From Nonlabens xylanidelens (lineage in GTDB: Bacteria; Bacteroidota; Bacteroidia; Flavobacteriales; Flavobacteriaceae): DNA of 64,000 bases. Positions 24,339 to 32,840 of the stretch are shown here, piece after piece; the stretch's first letter is position 1, and each line of letters opens with the position of its first letter. Location of the stretch: assembly GCF_002934445.1 (NCBI RefSeq), contig NZ_PTJE01000001.1, positions 930,001 to 994,000 of the forward strand, written 5' to 3'. The position numbers were made by a program, and so were the translations under genes. The notes under the pieces were generated by a model. The model made no database searches, was not told the origin of the DNA, and saw only the letters and a program-made list of their open reading frames with translations.

Positions 24339-24954
24339 ATATTTAAAGTGGTTTTATTTTTTTGGAATACTGTTAACACTAATTTCTTGTGTCCAATCAA
24401 ATAAAACTTCTAATGACTTGTTTTCTGAAAACTCTGTTTATATAATCTACAGAACTACAAACTCTAAATTCGGAATAATTTCTTCGGATTATAATGTAAC
24501 CGACGAGTCGTTTACTCATGTTGGGTTATTGTTAATGACAAAGGGTAATTCATTGGTTTATCATGTAATGCCAGATTATAATGATAGTAGTGGACATTTA
24601 AGAATTGATAAATTTGAAGAGTTTATAGATGAAAAATCACAAAACTTAACTGAATTTAGGATATTTAAATTAGATGATTTTGATGTAGGTAGAGTACGCT
24701 TAGTTTTACAAAATATGGTTGCTAGTGATATACGCTTTGATAAAAAATTTGATTTAAATGATGATAAGTTCTATTGTTCTGAATTTGTTTGTCATGTACT
24801 AGGTAATGCAAACGATCAATTTGCGTGTAAAGTTTATAAAAAAGATAATCTAATTGCCATAGATCGAGCCTTTTTAAATAGAGATACATTGTTTTATTAC
24901 CCTGTAGACGGCTTGTTAATAAATAAAGATCTAAATTTAAAAAAGATAAAATAA
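24316..24954 (+). CDS. YiiX/YebB-like permuted papain-fold amidase lipoprotein
   Basis: A 212-residue exported lipoprotein with a signal ending LLTLISC (Cys 25), then a circularly permuted NlpC/P60 (papain-like, DUF830/C92 type) domain. The catalytic His is in FTHVGLLL (about 69) and the Cys in FYCSEFVCHVL (about 154), the order expected for permuted members. Such enzymes cleave amide or ester bonds in peptidoglycan, peptides or lipids. No ATG is near: TTG 24316 gives a normal signal length, and TTG 24292 is possible. It overlaps the barrel gene by about 20 bp. The substrate is unknown. Confidence 0.7.
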   Translation: MILNFLIKYLKWFYFFGILLTLISCVQSNKTSNDLFSENSVYIIYRTTNSKFGIISSDYNVTDESFTHVGLLLMTKGNSLVYHVMPDYNDSSGHLRIDKFEEFIDEKSQNLTEFRIFKLDDFDVGRVRLVLQNMVASDIRFDKKFDLNDDKFYCSEFVCHVLGNANDQFACKVYKKDNLIAIDRAFLNRDTLFYYPVDGLLINKDLNLKKIK

Positions 24955-25014
24955 AAATATAGATTTATCTAAAAACCTTTTAGCTTCAAAGTTAGAGGGT
25001 TTTTTTAGTAAATG

Positions 25015-25030
25015 AGCTTTCGCGAAAGCG
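25015..25030. repeat. Interspersed palindrome, copy 8 (first base differs)
   Basis: AGCTTTCGCGAAAGCG, with a 14-bp perfect inner palindrome. It lies between the amidase gene and the alginate-lyase-like gene. Confidence 0.9.
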
Positions 25031-25079
25031 AAAATAAAAAAGATATCATTCTGAGATAATTATTCATTTATAAATTATT

Positions 25080-25097
25080 AAATTGGTCAACCAATTT
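25080..25097. promoter_or_regulatory. Putative operator upstream of the PL6 lyase gene
   Basis: AAATTGGT-CA-ACCAATTT is a perfect inverted repeat (8-bp arms, 2-nt gap), 25 bp before the ATG and directly upstream of a near -7 element TATCTTTA (25102-25109). The spacing resembles operators of GntR- or LacI-type sugar regulators. Confidence 0.5.
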
Positions 25098-25122
25098 TTA
25101 TGATATCTTTAAAAAGTCCTCT

Positions 25123-27618
25123 ATGATTTCACGATATTCTTTTTTAGCGATTTTAGTTTTTACCTTATTAAATTCTTTTCAATCGCTAGCCACAGACTAT
25201 ACTGTAAACTCAGTAGGTCAGTTCAATGCACTGAACCTTCAACCATGTGATGTCGTTACTTGGACTGACGGGACCTATTCTAATCAAAATATAATCTTTA
25301 ATGCTTCTGGTACGCTTGGTAGTCCTATTGTTTTAAGGGCTCAAACACCTGGTGGTGTTATTTTTATTGGTAGTTCAGAAATGAATATTTATGGAGATTA
25401 TTTAATAGTAGATGGCTTTTACTGGAATGGTGGAGTAGGTACTAGAAATCATGTAGAATTTAGACGCGATGGATCAAGCAGTGATTTTGCAAACAATAGC
25501 GTTATTAGAAATTGTACGTTTAATAACCTAGCGACCGTAGGAGATGAAAAAAGTCGATGGATTGTACTATATGGGACAAATAATACAGTAGAAAATTGCA
25601 CGATGATGAATAAGAACACTACAGGTGTTTTTATCCTGGTAGAATTATCTCATCAAAATAGTGGTGTTGCTGGTCATATTATAAGAAATAATTATTTCTA
25701 TAATGTGCCTCCTAAAGATGGTCGTGCAAACGCAGGAGATTCTGAAGGTATACGTATAGGGTCTAGTGGTAGGCAATTTGTTAATGCCGGTGTGCTGGTA
25801 GAGGGAAATTATTTTCAAGATGTAGATGGCGAGTCTGAAATTATATCAAATAAGAGTTTAGGAAATACGTATCGCAATAACACTTTTAGAAGCTGTCGAG
25901 GCTCGTTAGTGCTAAGACATGGTGCTGGAGCTCTGGTAGAAGGGAATTATTTTTTAGGTGAAAATAAATCTGGTTCTGGCGGTATTAGAGTTATAGATCA
26001 GGATCATATTATCATTAACAATTACATGCAAGGACTTAATAATTCTAGCAGTACGTTTAATGGTGGTATAACTATTATGGGAGGTGATTCAGTTTCTGGA
26101 GGAACGAGTAATAGTTATCAATTTGTAACCAACGTGTTGATTGCTTTCAATACTATTTATAACTCTGACGATCCTATTTATTATAATAGTGAAAGAGCGA
26201 CGACTCCACCGCAGGGGATTATTGCAAACAATTTGATTTACAGTACAAATGGAACTATTGTGTCTGGTTCTGTAGCTGCAATAGGCGGTCAAATGACTTA
26301 TCAAGGAAATATTTTTGGTGGTTCCAACATCGGAATCACTAATTCTGGAATTACAAATGCAAATGCTAATTTCAGTCCAAGTGGCGAGATTTTTAAACCA
26401 AGTACAACTGGTCCAGCAGTAGATGTTTCGTCTGGAACTTTTAATCAAGTCTCTAGAGATATAGAGGGTTTTACAAGACCGTCTACAAATAAAGATGTGG
26501 GAGCTCATGAAATAGTAGGAGCAACTGGTATGGCTACAAATCCATCTCCTATAATAGATGCTCAGGTAGGTAATGGTAAAGGATCTTGTTATATAAATGC
26601 CATAGGAACTACTGTTACTTCAACATGTTCTCCTATTGTTACTTGTGCACCTGTTTCAGTAACTGGGCTGAGTGTAAATCCTACTACAGCAACTGTTCAA
26701 GAATCAGGAACTATTCAAGTGAGTGCAACTGTTACTCCATCAACTGCTGCAAATCAACAAGTGAATTGGTCTTCTAGTGATACCACGACGGCAACTGTAG
26801 ATGCAAGCGGTATAGTAACTGGTGTGGCAGCAGGAAATGCAACGATCACAGCCACTACGGTAGATGGTGGTTTTACAACAACATCTATGATTACGGTAAC
26901 AGCACCGTTAATGGCTCCAGATTGTTTGCCAGGAACTAACCTTGCGTTAAATGCAAGTGTAGATAGTTTTACAAATGAGCAAGTTGGTAATGAGGCTATA
27001 AATGTAATTGATGGCAACGATAGTAATAGATGGAGTGCGATGACATTTCCACAATCTATGGTTATTGATTTAGGTGAAGGACTCAATGTAAGTGGTATGA
27101 ATCTAATTCCATTTTCAGGACGCGATTATCAATATATAATTGAAGGTTCTTCAACATCAGCAACTTCTGGGTTTACAACCTTAGTAGATCGTCAGGCAAA
27201 TACTACTGGTGGTACTTCTATAAATGATACTTTTAACCCTACTGTTGTGCGTTATGTAAAACTAACAGTTACAGGAGCAGCAACATATACAGGTCCATGG
27301 GTTTCTATATCTGATCTAGAAATTATTTGTGGTGGTGTTGTATTATCTAACACTGATAACATCTTAGAAGCTCAAATAGGTATTTATCCAAATCCATTTA
27401 AAAATCAATTTACTATTGATATACCAAATACTTTTGTAAATGAAGTAAGCTCTATAAAATTAGTCGATCTTCTAGGGAAAGTGGTGTATGAAAGTGACAC
27501 CATCAATTCTAGTAATCAAATTTCAATTAATAGTTCATTAACTGCTGGAATGTACTTTATACAGCTGACAGGAGATAATAATGAAGTTTTGTTTATTGAT
27601 AAAGTGATTAAACAATAG
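25123..27618 (+). CDS. Secreted PL6-family (alginate/chondroitin-lyase-like) polysaccharide lyase, T9SS substrate
   Basis: An 831-residue secreted enzyme. The signal peptide ends at about residue 23. A parallel beta-helix follows (about 25-465: SPIVLRAQTPGGVIFIG, NSVIRNCTFNNL, LRHGAGALVEGNYF, GGIRVIDQDHIIINNYMQG), matching chondroitinase B/alginate lyase PL6. Then come a Big_2 Ig-like domain (VTGLSVNPTTATV, about 510-590), an F5/8-type C domain (about 605-735) and a type IX sorting domain (IYPNPFKNQFTIDI ... GMYFIQL). It would attack brown-algal polysaccharide outside the cell. No SusC/SusD or other lyase is adjacent. Substrate is by family only. Confidence 0.83.
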   Translation: MISRYSFLAILVFTLLNSFQSLATDYTVNSVGQFNALNLQPCDVVTWTDGTYSNQNIIFNASGTLGSPIVLRAQTPGGVIFIGSSEMNIYGDYLIVDGFYWNGGVGTRNHVEFRRDGSSSDFANNSVIRNCTFNNLATVGDEKSRWIVLYGTNNTVENCTMMNKNTTGVFILVELSHQNSGVAGHIIRNNYFYNVPPKDGRANAGDSEGIRIGSSGRQFVNAGVLVEGNYFQDVDGESEIISNKSLGNTYRNNTFRSCRGSLVLRHGAGALVEGNYFLGENKSGSGGIRVIDQDHIIINNYMQGLNNSSSTFNGGITIMGGDSVSGGTSNSYQFVTNVLIAFNTIYNSDDPIYYNSERATTPPQGIIANNLIYSTNGTIVSGSVAAIGGQMTYQGNIFGGSNIGITNSGITNANANFSPSGEIFKPSTTGPAVDVSSGTFNQVSRDIEGFTRPSTNKDVGAHEIVGATGMATNPSPIIDAQVGNGKGSCYINAIGTTVTSTCSPIVTCAPVSVTGLSVNPTTATVQESGTIQVSATVTPSTAANQQVNWSSSDTTTATVDASGIVTGVAAGNATITATTVDGGFTTTSMITVTAPLMAPDCLPGTNLALNASVDSFTNEQVGNEAINVIDGNDSNRWSAMTFPQSMVIDLGEGLNVSGMNLIPFSGRDYQYIIEGSSTSATSGFTTLVDRQANTTGGTSINDTFNPTVVRYVKLTVTGAATYTGPWVSISDLEIICGGVVLSNTDNILEAQIGIYPNPFKNQFTIDIPNTFVNEVSSIKLVDLLGKVVYESDTINSSNQISINSSLTAGMYFIQLTGDNNEVLFIDKVIKQ

Positions 27619-27642
27619 TAATAAATAACGATTTATGTAATC

Positions 27643-27682
27643 AAAAAAAGCCCTGTAACTTAATAGTTATAGGGCTTTTTTT
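27643..27682 (+). terminator. Terminator after the PL6 lyase gene
   Basis: An 18-bp stem with one internal mismatch (27643-27660 with 27665-27682), loop TAAT, and a T-run. Confidence 0.9.
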
Positions 27683-27686
27683 ATAC

Positions 27687-27702
27687 CGCTTTCGCGAAAG
27701 CG
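27687..27702. repeat. Interspersed palindrome, copy 9
   Basis: Perfect core 5 bp past the terminator of the PL6 lyase gene and 48 bp before the next gene. Confidence 0.95.
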
Positions 27703-27749
27703 AGATAGCAAATAGTTGCTACATAAAAAAAAACTATTATTTTAGAACT

Positions 27750-28007
27750 ATGAAAAAAACAACTAACCTTCCAATTCTTATATTTTTATTTCTTTTTGTG
27801 TACTACATGTTTGTGAGAAAGTATGTAGAGGACTTCAGAATTGAAATGGCTATTTTATTAGTTGCAATAGCTGTTTTTAGTTTCTTGATTTTTAAGAAGG
27901 TTAAAAATGGCGAGATTGTAAAAAGTAGAACCTCTTGGATTATTTCTGGAGTGTTTATCTTAGGTAGCCTAGTCTATGGCGGCTACATGATGTTTTATGT
28001 ATTATAG
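27750..28007 (+). CDS. Small membrane protein of unknown function
   Basis: An 85-residue protein with three predicted membrane helices (about 8-22, 33-48 and 62-84) separated by short charged loops (VRKYVEDFR, KKVKNGEIVKSR). No family recognised. It stands alone between the terminators of its neighbours. The ATG follows an A-rich stretch, common for genes without Shine-Dalgarno sites here. Confidence 0.65.
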   Translation: MKKTTNLPILIFLFLFVYYMFVRKYVEDFRIEMAILLVAIAVFSFLIFKKVKNGEIVKSRTSWIISGVFILGSLVYGGYMMFYVL

Positions 28008-28073
28008 TCGCTTTACTATAAGCCTTTTTAGGGCTGTATTAGACGCTTTTAGAGCAATGACAAACTATAGATT

Positions 28074-28107
28074 AAAAATCCCTCTTGAAATTTCAAGAGG
28101 GATTTTT
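28074..28107. terminator. Bidirectional terminator
   Basis: A 34-bp perfect palindrome (arms AAAAATCCCTCTTGAAA and TTTCAAGAGGGATTTTT) between the small membrane protein gene and the convergent DUF302 gene. Confidence 0.92.
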
Positions 28108-28130
28108 AAGTTTTATGAAATGATGTTATA

Positions 28131-29054
28131 TTATAATCCAGCTGCCGTATTTGCTATCTTTTGTAATGCTTTTGATATTTTATCAATTGACTTTTCTGTA
28201 TCTTTTAAATGGTGACGATTGGTTAGAAAGTCAGTACTGTTGTAACTAATTTTAACCTCGCCTAATTCATTTTCATACACCAGCATTTTTTGTGGTAAAT
28301 CGAGTGCAGTAGTTGGAGACGAAGCCATTAATGGGCTTCCTAGATTAGGATTGCCAAAAATAATCACTCGCGTAGGTCTTAGTTCTATGTCAGTATTTTG
28401 AGCATTTGCTTGATGATCTAACTCTGTAAATATTCTTAAGGCAGGATTATTTTCAATCTTGTTTTTAAGAGTTGTGTAGGTAGCGTCAAAGTCTTGTTTA
28501 CTTACTGTAGTAATAATTCCTTCATTAAGTGTTGTTTGAGTGTCGTCACTTTCCATGACAGTAGAATTGCTTGCCTTTTTTGTGAGCATAGCAAGAGCAT
28601 TAGAAATTTTGTCTAAAGTTATTTCTTCAGAAGTTAGACCGTGACGTTGACTCAAAAAGGCGCTGTTGTTGTAGGCCAAGTAAACATCTTTATTACTGTC
28701 TTGAAAAACGAGAATACGTTGTGGTAAATCTAAACCAGCTTGTTGATTTTCTAACATCAGTGGACTTCCTAATTTGGGGTTTCCAAATAAAATTAACTTA
28801 GCTGGATTCAGTTCAATGTTGGAATTACCAGCGTTAGCGCTATGGTCGACTTCGGCAATTATTTTTATAGCAGGGTTGTTGGATAATGTAGTTTTTAAAC
28901 TCTGGTAGGTGTCATCAAATGATTGATTGCTCTTCATGTAATTCATTCCGTTTACTTGATGAGAATTAGCGATGACAGGTGTTGTCTTTTTATCTGTAGT
29001 ATTACAAGAGATAAAGATGATAGGTAAAGCAAGTATTAGGTATATGAACTTCAT
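28131..29054 (-). CDS. Lipoprotein with two DUF302 domains
   Basis: A 307-residue lipoprotein: signal MKFIYLILALPIIFISC (Cys 17) and two tandem DUF302 domains. The repeats are plainly homologous: KLILFGNPKLGSPLM with LDLPQRILVFQD near residue 90-115, and RVIIFGNPNLGSPLM with LDLPQKMLVYEN near 225-250. DUF302 is a small alpha/beta domain of unknown function, and fused pairs occur in Bacteroidota. It would sit in the periplasm facing side of a membrane. The gene is alone and convergent with the small membrane protein gene. Confidence 0.85.
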   Translation of the reverse strand: MKFIYLILALPIIFISCNTTDKKTTPVIANSHQVNGMNYMKSNQSFDDTYQSLKTTLSNNPAIKIIAEVDHSANAGNSNIELNPAKLILFGNPKLGSPLMLENQQAGLDLPQRILVFQDSNKDVYLAYNNSAFLSQRHGLTSEEITLDKISNALAMLTKKASNSTVMESDDTQTTLNEGIITTVSKQDFDATYTTLKNKIENNPALRIFTELDHQANAQNTDIELRPTRVIIFGNPNLGSPLMASSPTTALDLPQKMLVYENELGEVKISYNSTDFLTNRHHLKDTEKSIDKISKALQKIANTAAGL

Positions 29055-29118
29055 GTCGTTTTTTTTGCTTAAAACTAAGCTTGTTAACTCAATATAAGGT
29101 CTAAAATGATCTTAAAAT

Positions 29119-29152
29119 AAAATCCCTGCAACAATTAAGTTACAGGGATTTT
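29119..29152 (-). terminator. Terminator downstream of pnp
   Basis: A 14-bp stem with one mismatch (29119-29132 with 29139-29152), T-rich afterwards on the minus strand. A second hairpin (29181-29213) lies closer to the pnp stop and may act with it. Confidence 0.75.
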
Positions 29153-29223
29153 AAATTTATAATAATCTATAAGAATAATACTATCAGACTCTGAAATGAA
29201 TTCAGAGTGATAGTTTTAATTTA

Positions 29224-31455
29224 TTACTCAGACTTAGAATCATTAGCATCACGACGTGGTCTGTCGTCTTTCTTACGGTCATCACGACGTGGACGACGGT
29301 CATTAGAACGACGGTCATCACGCTGGCGTGGTGGACGCTCTACCCAACCTTCTGGTTTAGGCATACATTCTTTACGAGATACTTTTTGCTTTTTAGTACG
29401 TGGATCTACACCCATGTATTTTACGTCAAGAACATCTCCTACTTTAAGAACTGTAGATGGGTCTTCAATACGCTTGTAATCAAACTCACTTACATGAAGT
29501 AATGTTTCTTTACCTGGCCTTAATTCTACTACTGCACCAAAGTCAAGCATTTTTACAACTTTTACGCTGTAAACCTCACCGACAGTTGGTTCAAAAATGA
29601 TGTTTCTGATTTTTTCTAGAGCAGCCTCGATCTTAGCACGGTCTGTACCAGCTATCTCGATAACACCCATATCACCATCTTCTTTGATGTTGATTACAGT
29701 CTCAGTTTCTTTTTGCATCTCTTGGATAACTTTTCCACCAGGTCCTATTACAGCACCTATGAATTTACCTTCGATCTCTAAAGATTCCATTTTAGGAGCG
29801 TGTGACTTCACGTCTGCAGCTGGTACAGCGATAGTGTCAGTAAGTTTTCCTAATATGTGCATACGACCATCTCTAGCCTGCATTAAAGCGTTAGTAAGAA
29901 TTTCATAAGAAAGACCTTTTACTTTAATATCCATTTGACAAGCAGTGATACCATCTGCTGTACCAGTTACTTTAAAGTCCATATCTCCTAAGTGATCTTC
30001 ATCACCTAAAATATCGGAAAGAACTGCGTATTTATCACCATCTGTGATTAATCCCATTGCGATACCAGAAACTGGTTTCTTCATAGGTAAACCTGCATCC
30101 ATCATAGCCATAGTACCAGCACAAACTGTTGCCATAGAAGAAGAACCGTTAGATTCAAGTACTTCAGATACTACTCTTACTGTGTAAGGAAGATCTTCTG
30201 GTAACATTCTTTTTAATGCACGTTGTGCTAGGTTACCGTGTCCTATCTCACGTCTAGACGTACCACGTAATGGGCGAGCCTCTCCTGTAGAGAATGGAGG
30301 GAAGTTATAGTGTAAGTAGAAACGCTCTTCTCCTTCTTGAGATGCCATGTCTATTACATTTGCATCTCTAGAAGTACCTAGAGTTACTGTTGCCAGTGCT
30401 TGAGTTTCTCCACGAGAGAAGATAGCACTACCGTGTGTAGATGGAAGGTAATCTACCTCACACCATATATCACGTATATCTGTAGTCTTACGACCATCTA
30501 GACGTACACCTTCGTTAAGTAGTACATCACGTACTGCTTTCTTATGTGTTTTGTTGAAATACTTAGAGATAAGATCTCCATTTTCAGCTTGATCTTCTTC
30601 AGAAAAAGTTGCTTTGATCTCTTCTTTGATTTCAGAGAATGCTGCGCTACGTTCGTGCTTTGCACTTCCTTTTTTAGCAACATCATATACTTTTTGGTAA
30701 GCAAGTTCTGCTACTTTTGTTTCTATGGTAGCATCTTCTTTTTCACCTTCGTACTCACGTACATCTTTCTTACCTACTTGTTCAGCAAGAGCGATTTGCG
30801 CAGCACATTGATCTTTGATAGCTTCATGAGCGGCTTTGATAGCAGCGATCATTTCTTCTTCAGAAATTTCACTCATCTCACCTTCAACCATCATTACAGA
30901 GTCAGCACTAGCACCTATCATCATCTCAAGATCTGCTGCTTCTAACTGTGCATAACTTGGGTTGATAACAAACTCACCATCTACACGCGCAACACGTACT
31001 TCAGATATAGCACATTCAAAAGGTAAATCAGATAGTTGTATTGCAGCACTTGCAGCAAGACCTGCCATAGCATCTGGCATTACTTCTGGGTCATGAGACA
31101 TTAATTGAATCATTACCTGTACTTCTGCATGGTAATCTTTAGGGAATAATGGACGTAATACACGGTCTACAAGACGCATAGTAAGTACTTCTCCATCGTT
31201 AGGACGTGCCTCACGCTTAAAGAATCCACCTGGATATTTACCGGCAGCGGCAAATTTCTCACGGTAATCTACAGTAAGTGGTAAGAAGTCTAGTCCAGTT
31301 GATTTGTAGCTGGATACTACAGTTCCTAGAAGCATTGCTTTTCCACATGTGATCACAACAGATCCATGTGCTTGTTTTGCAAGCGCTCCAGTTTCGATAG
31401 TGATGTCAGGCCCGTTGGCCATTTTAATCACTTGTTTAAAAACTTGTGGTTTCAT
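29224..31455 (-). CDS. pnp: Polyribonucleotide nucleotidyltransferase (PNPase)
   Basis: The 3'-5' phosphorolytic exoribonuclease of RNA turnover, 743 residues. Order: first RNase PH domain ([33 protein letters not shown]), helical linker, second RNase PH domain ([48 protein letters not shown]), KH domain ([19 protein letters not shown], about 570) and S1 domain ([14 protein letters not shown], about 635). After S1 comes a basic/acidic RDDRR-type low-complexity tail of about 45 residues, likely RNA-binding. It is downstream of rpsO, the classic rpsO-pnp order, with a structured leader. Confidence 0.97.
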   Translation of the reverse strand: MKPQVFKQVIKMANGPDITIETGALAKQAHGSVVITCGKAMLLGTVVSSYKSTGLDFLPLTVDYREKFAAAGKYPGGFFKREARPNDGEVLTMRLVDRVLRPLFPKDYHAEVQVMIQLMSHDPEVMPDAMAGLAASAAIQLSDLPFECAISEVRVARVDGEFVINPSYAQLEAADLEMMIGASADSVMMVEGEMSEISEEEMIAAIKAAHEAIKDQCAAQIALAEQVGKKDVREYEGEKEDATIETKVAELAYQKVYDVAKKGSAKHERSAAFSEIKEEIKATFSEEDQAENGDLISKYFNKTHKKAVRDVLLNEGVRLDGRKTTDIRDIWCEVDYLPSTHGSAIFSRGETQALATVTLGTSRDANVIDMASQEGEERFYLHYNFPPFSTGEARPLRGTSRREIGHGNLAQRALKRMLPEDLPYTVRVVSEVLESNGSSSMATVCAGTMAMMDAGLPMKKPVSGIAMGLITDGDKYAVLSDILGDEDHLGDMDFKVTGTADGITACQMDIKVKGLSYEILTNALMQARDGRMHILGKLTDTIAVPAADVKSHAPKMESLEIEGKFIGAVIGPGGKVIQEMQKETETVINIKEDGDMGVIEIAGTDRAKIEAALEKIRNIIFEPTVGEVYSVKVVKMLDFGAVVELRPGKETLLHVSEFDYKRIEDPSTVLKVGDVLDVKYMGVDPRTKKQKVSRKECMPKPEGWVERPPRQRDDRRSNDRRPRRDDRKKDDRPRRDANDSKSE

Positions 31456-31530
31456 AATTATAGTTAAACATTAATCTCAAGTTGTGTGGTAGAGAAGGCG
31501 TTTACTTTGTGAGAAACCAGCTTTGATTTG

Positions 31531-31683
31531 CAGTGCAGTCCTTACACTGTTAAGACGCATCGCATGCATCTTGAACTGCGATTTGTATTTTTGTTACGCT
31601 TTCGCGAAAGCGTAAGTAGAATCTAACTTCTACGTTTAAAAACCGCAATGTATGCGGTAAGAAATTTCTACGCATGCGATGCG
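31531..31683 (-). promoter_or_regulatory. Structured leader/spacer between rpsO and pnp
   Basis: A perfect 12-bp inverted repeat (31556-31567 with 31672-31683) encloses a 22-bp palindrome (31594-31615) and a CCGCA/TGCGG hairpin (31643-31657). A CAGTG/CACTG hairpin (31531-31549) lies on the pnp side. On the minus strand this follows the rpsO terminator and precedes pnp. By analogy with E. coli it may be the RNase III/PNPase autoregulation site (inference). Confidence 0.55.
31597..31612. repeat. Interspersed palindrome, copy 10
   Basis: Perfect core, 22 bp with flanks, in the middle of the rpsO-pnp spacer, inside the larger inverted repeat. Confidence 0.95.
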
Positions 31684-31691
31684 CAGAAAAC

Positions 31692-31714
31692 AAAAAAGGG
31701 GACGCAAGGTCCCC
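31692..31714 (-). terminator. Terminator after rpsO
   Basis: Stem GGGGAC/GTCCCC with a 5-nt loop, then six Ts on the minus strand, 7 bp past the rpsO stop. Confidence 0.85.
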
Positions 31715-31720
31715 AATTTA

Positions 31721-31990
31721 TTATTTTCTAATACCTAAGTCTTTAATCAACTCACGGTAAGCAACGATGTCTTTTCTCATCTTGTAATCAAGAAGTGAAC
31801 GACGCTTTCCTACTAGTTTTACTAGACTACGCTCTGTGTTGTAGTCATGACGGTTTTTCTTAAGGTGTCCCGTTAAATAGTTAATACGGTAAGTGAATAA
31901 CGCGATTTGCGCGTCTGTGTTACCTGTGTCGTTTGCGTCTTTTCCGTACTTTGCGAAAATTTCTGCTTTTTTTTCTGGTGCTAAATACAT
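31721..31990 (-). CDS. rpsO: 30S ribosomal protein S15
   Basis: Ribosomal protein S15, which binds the central domain of 16S rRNA, 89 residues. Recognised by EIFAKYGKDANDTGNTDAQI, LTYHL-type helix YLTGHLKKNRHDYNTERSL, and LVGKRRSLLDYKMRKD near the C-terminus. A long leader (about 75 nt) holds a GTCAG/CTGAC hairpin near 32024-32038 that could be an S15 autoregulatory site. It precedes pnp with a terminator between, so part of pnp transcription may be read-through. Confidence 0.97.
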   Translation of the reverse strand: MYLAPEKKAEIFAKYGKDANDTGNTDAQIALFTYRINYLTGHLKKNRHDYNTERSLVKLVGKRRSLLDYKMRKDIVAYRELIKDLGIRK

Positions 31991-32068
31991 GCCAAAATTA
32001 TTTTATAATGAATATTATGTATGTCAGTCTATCTGACGGTGCCGCGAGATTCATTCTCTTAGCGTTTG

Positions 32069-32076
32069 CAAAAATA
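32069..32076 (-). promoter_or_regulatory. -7 promoter element of rpsO
   Basis: Minus-strand TATTTTTG, a full TAnnTTTG match, 78 nt before the rpsO ATG, giving the long leader noted for that gene. Confidence 0.55.
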
Positions 32077-32222
32077 CGATTAATTAATAATATGCGATCA
32101 TTTATATCTTTATTTTCTAACTAACTATAGGTAAGATTCAAAAAAAACAACGTTAAATTAATGATAGCTGTCATAAAACCGTGATCTCTTTACCTTAATA
32201 TTGTAGTTATAAACCCTTTCTT

Positions 32223-32840
32223 TTGAATACAAATAATTCCAATTGCCTTATCATTTTTACTCGCAATCCTGAAATAGGAAAGGGTAAACGACGTCTTGCC
32301 GCTACCGTAGGAGATCAAGTTGCATTTGATATCTATAAATTTTTACTAGCTCACACCAGAGAAATTACAGGAAACCTTAACGCTACTAAACAGGTGTGGT
32401 ATAGTGAGCGTGTTCATGAAAACGATGCTTGGGATAATAAGGTGTATGATAAATATGTGCAGGATGGTGAAGATCTAGGCGTGCGTATGGAAAATGCTTT
32501 TCAAGAAGCATTTAAAAATCATGACCATGTTATTATCATTGGGTCTGATATGCATGATATGAGTCAGGCAGATTTAGATCATGCTTTTAAACAATTAAAA
32601 ACTAACGATGCTGTAATAGGCCCTGCCGAAGATGGAGGTTATTACCTTCTAGGGTTTACTAAAAAACTAATCGATGGCGTTTTTGAAGATAAAGAATGGG
32701 GAGCTGAAACGGTATTAGAAAAAACTCTTAATAATCTAAAAAACGTAAATTATGCTATGCTGGAAGAGCGTAATGATGTAGATTATTATGAAGATATAAA
32801 AGACATTCCAGCATTTCAACCTTTTTTAAAAAACATATGA
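32223..32840 (+). CDS. Arsenosugar-cluster glycosyltransferase, TIGR04282/DUF2064 type
   Basis: A 205-residue nucleotidyl/glycosyltransferase-like GT-A protein. The start block IIFTRNPEIGKGKRRLAATVG, the core IIIGSDMHDM and IGPAEDGGYYLLGF identify the TIGR04282 family named for arsenosugar clusters. It begins with TTG, since no ATG precedes the conserved first strand. Its stop overlaps the nucleoside phosphorylase start by 4 bp. A DUF547 lipoprotein and a TIGR04283 glycosyltransferase follow, the usual company. The product of the cluster is unproven here because no arsM or radical SAM arsS lies in the window. Confidence 0.83.
   Translation: MNTNNSNCLIIFTRNPEIGKGKRRLAATVGDQVAFDIYKFLLAHTREITGNLNATKQVWYSERVHENDAWDNKVYDKYVQDGEDLGVRMENAFQEAFKNHDHVIIIGSDMHDMSQADLDHAFKQLKTNDAVIGPAEDGGYYLLGFTKKLIDGVFEDKEWGAETVLEKTLNNLKNVNYAMLEERNDVDYYEDIKDIPAFQPFLKNI

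Noticed and set aside
26089-26508. 139-codon minus-strand frame inside the PL6 lyase gene
   Set aside because: It is opposite a well-supported domain architecture, with no start context and no recognisable protein motif.
30544-30945. 133-codon plus-strand frame inside pnp
   Set aside because: Phe/Ser/Cys-rich shadow of the conserved pnp sequence in another frame.
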